A DNA stretch of 22,806 bases from assembly GCA_002422955.1 (NCBI GenBank), contig DITY01000282.1, positions 1,304-24,109 of the forward strand. Reading direction: 5' to 3'. The DNA comes from Planctomycetaceae bacterium UBA6172. GTDB taxonomy: Bacteria > Planctomycetota > Planctomycetia > Pirellulales > Pirellulaceae. Below, piece by piece: positions 14,442-21,203 of the stretch. Within the stretch, counting starts at the first letter, position 1; each line of letters opens with the position of its first letter. Made by a program: the position numbers and the translations under genes. The notes beneath the pieces were generated by a model. The model saw only the letters and a list, made by a program, of their open reading frames with translations, was not told the origin of the DNA and searched no databases.

Positions 14442-16049
14442 ATGGCCAAGAGTCTGCGAAGCTATTCGGGGCTGCTGTTCGGTTGGGCGCTGATTTGGAT
14501 TCTCGGCGTCCCCGCGGTCATGGCCCAAGCCCCGTCGGAACTTGAGCTCGAAACGCTCGTACAAGACGAGTTGCCCCTGAGCCAGTTGGCTCAGCGGTTG
14601 CGGGACTTGGAAGCGAGCCAACAGCGATTGGAAGGGTTGGTCACGCCGCAGACAGAACCGGAGTTCCCGGGGGCTGCGCGGCGACGCGACTACGAACCGC
14701 TTCCCGACTATGTCTATGAGCAATCCTATTACGACCGCCAGGGTCTCGGAGCTCGTCCGATCGCGGACTATGCCCCGGAGGGTTATGAGGCGCGGGATCA
14801 GCAGGAAGGACCGGCCGAACCGGCCTTCGAGCGGCTATATGCGCCCGAACCGCTGACCGCCGCGGATCAGGACCGGTATGTCACCCGCGGACTTTATCCC
14901 GGGTCGTTCCTAGTGCCGGGCACCAGCACTTCGGTTCGGCTGCGAGGCTTCGTCCGCTTGGCCGGCCTCTTCGATTTCGACCCGATCGGTGTGCCCGACG
15001 CATTCGTCACGAATTCGATTCCGGTGCCGCAAGAGACGGGCCAAAACTTCAACATGAGCGGGCGAATCAGCCGGTTCGCGTTGGAGACCTGGACGCCGAC
15101 GTCGTTCAGCGACTGGAACGTCCATACCTACATCGAAGGTGACTTTTTCAACGGGTTGGGGCAAGCGGCGGGCGGGGGCGGTAACCCGTTTCGCCTGCGA
15201 CACGCGTTCTTTGACTTCGGCTATTTCCGGTTTGGGCAACAGAACACCGTGTTCATGGATGCCTCGAGTTGGCCGAGCCTCGTCGACTTCCAAGGCCCCA
15301 ACAGTTGGGCCAACCAGCGTCAGCCTTCGGCCCGAGCGACCTTGCCGATCGGGGATCGGATGTACTGGGCCAGTAGCATCGAGCGTCCCTTCTCCGACAT
15401 CACGACCGTCGATCCCGACAATGTCCGGTTGGGTTCGAACGTTCAGGACGTTCCGGACTTCGCCACGCACTGGCGGTATCAGGGCAATCGGGGGCATTTG
15501 CAATTGGCCGGTTTGCTGCGAACCATCGGCTACCGACCGACGGGCGGCCAGGTCGAGCGACAAACCGCCGGTGGCATCAGCGGCAATGTGGTGATCCACC
15601 CTTGGGCGGTGTTTTTGGGGACCGATCCGGTGGAGGACGAGGATCCGTCCGGCTGGACGCGGAGCCGCATCCTGCTCCAAGGGACGCGGGGTCCGGGCGT
15701 CGGTCGCTACCTGAACGACCTGGCCGGCCAGGGTCTGGACGGCCAGATCGATCCGGTGACGGGCGAGCTGGAACTCGCCGATGCGATCGGTTGGACCGGA
15801 AGCTACGAGCACTGGTTCGACGAACACTGGCTGATGAACTTCACCTACGCGCAGGTCGACGTTGATGACCAAGCCAGCCAACGGGCTGAGACCTACGACG
15901 GCGCGAAATACGTGGCCAGTAGCTTGTGGTGGATTCCGATCCCACGCTTGTCTTTCGCGGTCGAGTTCATGGCGGGTGAACGCGAAAATCTCGACGGCCA
16001 AACCGCGGATGTGCAGCGACTGCACGGCCTGGCTCAGTACAATTTCTGA
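14442..16049 (+). CDS. DcaP-like outer-membrane porin
   Basis: A 535-residue exported beta-barrel protein. The signal peptide is MAKSLRSYSGLLFGWALI... ending at VMAQA (about residue 30). A short coiled-coil segment (SELELETLVQ to about 66) resembles the periplasmic trimerisation helix of DcaP porins. A Tyr/Pro/Glu-rich linker follows, then the barrel from about 140: GFVRLAGLFDFDPIG, later FRFGQQNTVFMD, alternating strands, and C-terminal LHGLAQYNF with terminal Phe, the usual outer-membrane insertion signal. DcaP-like porins pass small, often anionic, molecules. ATG 14442 has GGAG 9 bases upstream and gives a clean signal peptide; a GTG at 14388 in frame is less likely. It sits between the M20 peptidase and the AbgT-family transporter. 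Confidence 0.87.
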   Translation: MAKSLRSYSGLLFGWALIWILGVPAVMAQAPSELELETLVQDELPLSQLAQRLRDLEASQQRLEGLVTPQTEPEFPGAARRRDYEPLPDYVYEQSYYDRQGLGARPIADYAPEGYEARDQQEGPAEPAFERLYAPEPLTAADQDRYVTRGLYPGSFLVPGTSTSVRLRGFVRLAGLFDFDPIGVPDAFVTNSIPVPQETGQNFNMSGRISRFALETWTPTSFSDWNVHTYIEGDFFNGLGQAAGGGGNPFRLRHAFFDFGYFRFGQQNTVFMDASSWPSLVDFQGPNSWANQRQPSARATLPIGDRMYWASSIERPFSDITTVDPDNVRLGSNVQDVPDFATHWRYQGNRGHLQLAGLLRTIGYRPTGGQVERQTAGGISGNVVIHPWAVFLGTDPVEDEDPSGWTRSRILLQGTRGPGVGRYLNDLAGQGLDGQIDPVTGELELADAIGWTGSYEHWFDEHWLMNFTYAQVDVDDQASQRAETYDGAKYVASSLWWIPIPRLSFAVEFMAGERENLDGQTADVQRLHGLAQYNF

Positions 16050-16087
16050 GCCTCTGCCGGACGAGTAAATTGGGGGACGCGGCTTCG

Positions 16088-16111
16088 GTGGGCGATTCGC
16101 CTCACTCTTTT
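16088..16111 (+). terminator. Weak putative terminator after the porin gene
   Basis: A bulged hairpin (GTG-GGCG / CGCC-T-CAC, loop ATT) followed by TCTTTT, 39 bases after the porin stop codon. The stem is only seven pairs and the T-run short, so this is tentative. Confidence 0.3.
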
Positions 16112-16220
16112 GAAGCGAGCCTGTATTGCGACGATTGCTGGTCGACTATTCTGCGTCATAAGGTTGAACAGTCCGGCATGGCCCGGCGCCTCGGTTGCCC
16201 CCTTCGGCTGGGATGGATTG

Positions 16221-17858
16221 ATGAGTGATTCCGACGCGAGTCCCCAAGGCTTGATACAACGCCTCCTCGACTTGGTCGAGAAGGCGGGAAACAAAGTGCC
16301 GCACCCGGTGCTCATCTTCCTGAGCCTGATCCTGATCGTGATCGCGCTATCTCACGTCCTGCATGTGGCCGGGATCGGTGTGACGTTCGAGGCTTTGGTC
16401 CCCGCCCCCGAGGAAGCGAGCGATTCGGCAACGACCTACAAGCCGATCGACGACACGGGGACGATCGTTGACTACCGCAAGGTGGACGAGAAGGGCTTTC
16501 GGGTTGAGGAGCAGACGGTCACAGCGCGAAGTCTGTTGACGTCGGACGGGATCCGATTCATCTACGCTTCGCTGATCCCGAACTTCATGAGCTTCACCGC
16601 GGTCGGCTTGATGATCGCGGCGATGGTGGGGGCCGGCGTGGCCGAAGAGTCGGGGTTGGTCAACGCTTTGATCCGCAAGTTGGTGATCATCGCCCCCCGT
16701 TGGGCGCTGATCTACATCCTGTCGTTCATCGGGATCTTGTCGAGTGTCGCGGCGGATGCCGGCTACCTCGTCCTGATTCCGCTCGCCGGCACCGCGTTCT
16801 TGAGCATCGGGCGACACCCCATCGCCGGTTTGGCATTGGGATTTGCGGCGGTCGCCGGAGCGTTCACGGTCAACATGCTGATCAAGCCATTGGACGCGGT
16901 GTTGGTGGAGTTTACCAACGACGCGATCGCCTTGGTCGACCCGGGACTAACGATCGGCCTGGCCTCGAACCTCTGGTTCTCGATCGTGTCCGTCGTGCTG
17001 CTCACCCTGTTGTTGGCGGTGGTGACGGAAAGGTTAATCGAACCGCGAATGGGCAAGTACGACATCGCCTTGGCCGGCGATGATCCGCCCAGCGTCGACC
17101 AGGGGGCGCTTTCGGCCGACGAATCACGCGGGCTGTGGTATGCGGGGCTGGCGCTGGTGGTGACACTCGCGGGATTCGCGTTCCTGACGCTTCCCGAAAA
17201 TGCCCCGCTCCGCGACCCCGAGACCGGCGTGCTGATCGGCAATTCTCCGTTCATGAACGGCTTGATCGCCTTGATCATGGTGCTGTTCTTGGTGACCGGG
17301 GCTGCCTACGGCTATGGGGCCAGGACCCTGACCAGCTTGACCGCGATCATCAAGGCGATGGAAAAGGCGATGAGTGGCTTGGGCGGATTGATCCTGTTGT
17401 TTTTGGTGCTCAGCCAATTCGTGGCGTATTTCAATTACACCAACATGGGTACGATCCTCGCCTTGAAGTTGGCGGATCTTCTGACCGCGGCGAATTTCCC
17501 GGCGCTGCTGTTGCTGATCGGGTTCATCGTGGTGGTCGCCATCATCGACCTGTTGATCACCGGCGCGATCGCCAAGTGGGCGTTGTTCGCCCCCATTTTT
17601 GTGCCGCTGTTGATGGCGTTGGCGGTCGCCCCCGAAGCCGTGCTCGCGGCTTACCGGGTGGCCGATTCGCCGATCAACACGATCACGCCGCTGAACGCCT
17701 ACTTCGCGTTGGTGGTCGGTTTCGCGCAGAAGTACGACAAATCCGCCGGCGTGGGAACGGTGGTTTCCATGATGCTCCCCTACGTGGTGGTCCTGTTCGT
17801 CTGCTGGACATCCCTGTTCGCGATCTGGCACCTGCTCGGGATCCCGTGGGGGATATAG
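16221..17858 (+). CDS. AbgT family transporter, paralogue 1
   Basis: A 545-residue inner-membrane transporter of the AbgT family (p-aminobenzoyl-glutamate uptake in E. coli; sulfonamide efflux in MtrF/YdaH). Family hallmarks are NKVPHPVLIF at 24-33, SSVAADAGYLVLIP with Asp179 in the first re-entrant hairpin, AKWALFAPIFVP at 451-462, and AAYRVADSPINTITP with Arg479, Asp482 and Pro490. The serine usually before AKW is Ile450. The TM1-TM2 loop (about 55-108) is longer than in E. coli AbgT and acidic. ATG 16221 is chosen because GGGATGG lies just upstream and the product matches the family start; the frame is open 37 codons further. It lies 171 bp after the porin and converges with a second AbgT gene. 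Confidence 0.93.
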   Translation: MSDSDASPQGLIQRLLDLVEKAGNKVPHPVLIFLSLILIVIALSHVLHVAGIGVTFEALVPAPEEASDSATTYKPIDDTGTIVDYRKVDEKGFRVEEQTVTARSLLTSDGIRFIYASLIPNFMSFTAVGLMIAAMVGAGVAEESGLVNALIRKLVIIAPRWALIYILSFIGILSSVAADAGYLVLIPLAGTAFLSIGRHPIAGLALGFAAVAGAFTVNMLIKPLDAVLVEFTNDAIALVDPGLTIGLASNLWFSIVSVVLLTLLLAVVTERLIEPRMGKYDIALAGDDPPSVDQGALSADESRGLWYAGLALVVTLAGFAFLTLPENAPLRDPETGVLIGNSPFMNGLIALIMVLFLVTGAAYGYGARTLTSLTAIIKAMEKAMSGLGGLILLFLVLSQFVAYFNYTNMGTILALKLADLLTAANFPALLLLIGFIVVVAIIDLLITGAIAKWALFAPIFVPLLMALAVAPEAVLAAYRVADSPINTITPLNAYFALVVGFAQKYDKSAGVGTVVSMMLPYVVVLFVCWTSLFAIWHLLGIPWGI

Positions 17859-17866
17859 CAGCGGGG

Positions 17867-17916
17867 CGGGTAGCAGACAGGCGATCGATATCGTTCGCAG
17901 TCGCAGCTGCTGCCCG
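17867..17916. terminator. Large stem-loop between convergent AbgT genes
   Basis: CGGGTAGCAG (17867-17876) pairs with CTGCTGCCCG (17907-17916) over 10 positions with one T-G wobble, enclosing a 30-base loop that can fold further (CGAT/ATCG). It begins 8 bases after the stop codon of AbgT paralogue 1. No T-run follows, so termination is possible but not of the classic type. Confidence 0.4.
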
Positions 17917-17960
17917 GCGAGTCCTGCGACCGGCGACATCGCGTGAAGCGTTCGTCGCGC

Positions 17961-17988
17961 GGGAACTCGGCGCATGGGAACTCGGCGC
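17961..17988. repeat. Direct repeat of 13 bp (GGGAACTCGGCGC)
   Basis: GGGAACTCGGCGC occurs exactly at 17961-17973 and again at 17976-17988 (15-base period), in the non-coding gap between the two convergent AbgT genes. It is likely a small slippage duplication. Confidence 0.7.
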
Positions 17989-18023
17989 GGGGGCACACTC
18001 GTCGTTTCAGGTTTGCGTCCCGT

Positions 18024-19565
18024 CTATTCTGCCGGACCGAACGGCAAACCGATCGTGTACCAGACGAAGAACAACAGCGTCCAGGCGACCATCGTCGCGG
18101 CGGTGTACGGGAGCATCATCGCGACGACCGTACCAACCCCGGCGTCTGGGTTCCAGCGTCTGGCGAAGCCGACGACCAACGCGAAGTGCGGCAGCAATGG
18201 GTTGATCACGTTGGGTGGCGAATCGCTGACCCGGTAAGCCGCCAATACGACATCCGCGTCGACCCCCAACTTCAGGAACAGCGGGATGAAGACCGGCGCC
18301 ATGATCGCCCATTTGGGCAGGATGTTGGGGACCGGGATGCTCAGGAGCAGGCCGATGAAGATGAACGCCATCAGCAGGGTGATGCTATTGAGGTTCGCCT
18401 CCTTCAACCAGTCTGCCAGCGTGACGGCTAAGACGGTTCCCAAGTTTGTGTAGGTGAAGTAGGCGACGAATTGGCCGATGACGAAAAACAGGAACAGGAG
18501 TCCGGCCAAATCGGCGAACGTCTGAGTGATCGCGTCGATCATCCGTTCCGCGGTTCGCATCGTTTTGGCGCCGAACCCATAAGCGACACCGGTCACCAGA
18601 AACACGAGCATGATGAGAAAGACGAGACTGCTCATGAAGGGCGAATCGCCGATGATCGCCCCGGTCTCGGGGTTGCGTAACGCGGCCCCTTCGGGAAAGG
18701 TCAGCCAGGAGATCACCGCGACGAACGCCAGCAGCGCCAGAGCCGCGAACGTCAGGCCGCGTGACTCCTCCGGCGAAAGCCCTTCCTGCTCGGGAACTGG
18801 CGAATCTCCCGCATAGCTCCCGAGACGCGGTTCGACCAAGCGGTCGTTGACCAGCGTGCAGACGACGATCAACATCACGCTCGACGCGACCCCGAAATAG
18901 AAGTTCGCGGTCAGCGGGATCGAGCCTGACGGGTCGACGATTCGAATCGCATCGGTGGTCATTTCGGCTAGAATCCCGTCGATCGGCTTGACCAGAAAAT
19001 TGGCGCCGAAGCCCGCGGCCACCCCCGCGAAAGCCGCGGACAGTCCGGCCAGCGGGTGCCTACCGATGCTGTGAAAGGCCACCGCGCCCAGGGGGATCAG
19101 CACCAGGTAGCCGGCGTCGCTCGCGATGCTCGATACGACCCCCAGCGTCACCAGAATCGCGGTCATCGCGCGGGGCGGAGCCACGATCACGATCTTGCGG
19201 ATGATCGCGCCGATCAGGCCGGACCGTTCGGCCAATCCCACCCCGATCATGGCGACCAAGATGATGCCGACGGGGCCGAAATTGATGAAGTTGGAGACCA
19301 CGGAGGTGAAGACAAAACGAATTCCGTCGGCGGCCACCAGACTTCGCACCGCCGTCGTCGCCGCTTCGAGTTCGTGGGTCTCCGGATTGATCCGCTGGTA
19401 CGCGACACTCGTTCCCAGCGACTGAAAGACCTGTGACAACACGACCAAAATGGCGATCAAGGTCAGAAACAACACCGCGGGATGCGGCACCTTGTTGCCC
19501 AAGTATTCGATCCCGTCCAAGACTCGCTGGAACCGCGACTTCGGAACGCCACTGGCTTCTGACAT
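18024..19565 (-). CDS. AbgT family transporter, paralogue 2
   Basis: A 513-residue inner-membrane transporter of the same family as the plus-strand gene it faces. Shared marks are NKVPHPAVLFL at 24-34, SSIASDAGYLVLIP with Asp150, PKWAIMAPVFIP at 417-428, and AAYRVSDSPPNVINP with Arg445, Asp448 and Pro456. Two positions reported as functionally important in MtrF differ (from my memory of its numbering): the Ser417 equivalent is Leu416 and the Pro438 equivalent is Ala437. The loop after TM1 is shorter than in paralogue 1. ATG 19565 is used; TAAGAGAAA, overlapping the stop codon of the upstream gene, is a plausible ribosome-binding site. It lies 12 bp after the propeller gene, so it is almost certainly co-transcribed with it and the cytochrome. 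Confidence 0.93.
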   Translation of the reverse strand: MSEASGVPKSRFQRVLDGIEYLGNKVPHPAVLFLTLIAILVVLSQVFQSLGTSVAYQRINPETHELEAATTAVRSLVAADGIRFVFTSVVSNFINFGPVGIILVAMIGVGLAERSGLIGAIIRKIVIVAPPRAMTAILVTLGVVSSIASDAGYLVLIPLGAVAFHSIGRHPLAGLSAAFAGVAAGFGANFLVKPIDGILAEMTTDAIRIVDPSGSIPLTANFYFGVASSVMLIVVCTLVNDRLVEPRLGSYAGDSPVPEQEGLSPEESRGLTFAALALLAFVAVISWLTFPEGAALRNPETGAIIGDSPFMSSLVFLIMLVFLVTGVAYGFGAKTMRTAERMIDAITQTFADLAGLLFLFFVIGQFVAYFTYTNLGTVLAVTLADWLKEANLNSITLLMAFIFIGLLLSIPVPNILPKWAIMAPVFIPLFLKLGVDADVVLAAYRVSDSPPNVINPLLPHFALVVGFARRWNPDAGVGTVVAMMLPYTAATMVAWTLLFFVWYTIGLPFGPAE

Positions 19566-19577
19566 CAGACGTTTCTC

Positions 19578-21203
19578 TTAGTCCACAGGGATCTGGTTGA
19601 GCGTGTAATAGGCTTCGGGGTGCAGCAGCGGTTGGCCGCCGGCAGATCTGACCCCCGCGGCGAGCAATTGATGGACGTAGATCGGACGCAGGCCGTCGAC
19701 CTGCAGACGCACGCTGAGTCGATCGGGGGACACGGTCGCCGCCCGGATCGTCAGCTCGCGGCTGTCGATCTCATCACTACCGTAGGTCGCCTGATAAAGG
19801 TAGGTGTAGCTCGACATTTGGTAAGCGCTGACGTCGCCGGCGGCGGCGGGATCGATCGGCTGCGTGAAGGTCAGTTCAAACCCATCGGGACGGGCGTGCA
19901 TCTCGCGAATCTCGAAAGGGACGCGCCCGGACCAGACGAGCCGCTGCAACCCGTGGGACGCCGTACCCAAGCTGCTCCAGCCACGATTGGTCAGCCCCGC
20001 GAACAGACTGCCGTCGCTGCCCTGCGCTAGTCGGAAGACCGCCGAAGCGAATCCGGAGCGAAACGGGAAACAGACGCCTTGGTATTCGCCCCCCACCCGT
20101 TCCAGAAAGACCCGCTGAATCCCCGCCTGAGTGAACTCGCCGACGAAGAGCTGCCCCGCGAACGGGCCGAACTTGCCGTCGCTGGCGTCGACCATGATGT
20201 CCGTGGCCGATTGCCCCATTTTTTTGTAGGGGAACCAGACCGCCGGCGGACGCAGTTGGGGAAACTGCCGCAGCGCCACGGGGTAAGGGACACCATCGGG
20301 AATTTGCCGAATGCCCGAGATCGGTGAACCGGGAACGGTCATCGAGGCCAGCGATTCCGGATGGTGATAGAACGCGCCGCTCTTGAGTTGATGCAGCGAA
20401 TTGGTCGGCACCCAGTTCCCTTGCTGGTCGGTGTAAAACATGTCTCCCGCCAGGTTGGCCCCCAACCCACTGGGCGACCGCATCCCGGCACAGGCCGCGA
20501 CGAGTTGCCCGTCGGGACGAACCATCATCCCCCAGCCCCGCCAGCGGGCTTGTCGATAACCGAGCACCGGATCGGTCAAAGCGCGATCGAATTGGTCGCC
20601 GCTCAACCCCAAGCCGATGTTCAGGGTCAGCCACAGATTGCCCGCGCCATCCCGCTTGGGACCGTAGGCATATTCGTGGTAGTGGCCGGTCAGCCCCCAA
20701 CCGCTGGCCAGCGTCAGGTACTCGTCCGCCACCCCGTCGCCGGTGGTGTCGCGGAGTGACGTCAGCTCCGAACGCTGGACCGTCAACAGCGCGCCGTCCT
20801 GCTCCAACAACCCCATCGGGTCATGCAGCGCCGTCGCGAAACGCTGGAACCTCACCGCCTCGGGGGAATCGCCGTAGACTCCGTCCAGGATCCAGACTTC
20901 CCCTTTGCGGATCGCGACCGCCAGGCGACCGTCGGCGAGCGGGGCCAAGCCGCTGACTTCCAAAACGGGCTGTTGATCGCCCCGCTCCTGCTGGCCCGGT
21001 TTCCAAATCGCGGCCCGCGAATCGGTCTTCGCCGCGGCGACCGCGATCGATCGGATCGGATAGTAATCGTCTTCGCCTAGCCTCGCTGGCTGATCCGCAC
21101 GGGCGACGGGCAGCGCAACAGGTATCGCACCGAGCAGCCAGCCAAACAGCGTCGCAAGGATGGACCAAGCCAGCCGCGACGATCGCGGGTTACGAGTCAC
21201 CAT
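19578..21203 (-). CDS. Secreted beta-propeller, glucose/sorbosone dehydrogenase-like protein
   Basis: A 541-residue exported protein. A signal peptide (basic NPRSSR, hydrophobic SILATLFGWLLGAIPVAL, ending PVARA) is followed by a propeller-type body with repeated GLAPLADGRLAVA / GAGNLWLTLN strands. It has a calcium-loop-like DTTGDGVADEY of the EF-hand/dockerin kind. A C-terminal Ig-like domain (about 430-541) starts near DGFELTFTQPIDP and ends ...AYYTLNQIPVD. Such proteins in planctomycetes resemble soluble PQQ/sugar dehydrogenases but their substrates are unknown. ATG 21203 is chosen: it overlaps the upstream stop as ATGGTGA (7 bp) and has GGGAG about 11 bases upstream. An ATG at 21221 in frame lacks one. 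It is translationally coupled to the cytochrome gene. Confidence 0.85.
   Translation of the reverse strand: MVTRNPRSSRLAWSILATLFGWLLGAIPVALPVARADQPARLGEDDYYPIRSIAVAAAKTDSRAAIWKPGQQERGDQQPVLEVSGLAPLADGRLAVAIRKGEVWILDGVYGDSPEAVRFQRFATALHDPMGLLEQDGALLTVQRSELTSLRDTTGDGVADEYLTLASGWGLTGHYHEYAYGPKRDGAGNLWLTLNIGLGLSGDQFDRALTDPVLGYRQARWRGWGMMVRPDGQLVAACAGMRSPSGLGANLAGDMFYTDQQGNWVPTNSLHQLKSGAFYHHPESLASMTVPGSPISGIRQIPDGVPYPVALRQFPQLRPPAVWFPYKKMGQSATDIMVDASDGKFGPFAGQLFVGEFTQAGIQRVFLERVGGEYQGVCFPFRSGFASAVFRLAQGSDGSLFAGLTNRGWSSLGTASHGLQRLVWSGRVPFEIREMHARPDGFELTFTQPIDPAAAGDVSAYQMSSYTYLYQATYGSDEIDSRELTIRAATVSPDRLSVRLQVDGLRPIYVHQLLAAGVRSAGGQPLLHPEAYYTLNQIPVD

Noticed and set aside
14910..16025. A 371-codon open frame opposite the porin gene.
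   Set aside because: Antisense shadow; the plus strand encodes a signal peptide and a barrel with terminal Phe.
17124..18205. Long open frames on both strands around the end of AbgT paralogue 1.
   Set aside because: Arg/Gly/His-rich shadow translations overlapping AbgT genes that are strongly supported in other frames.
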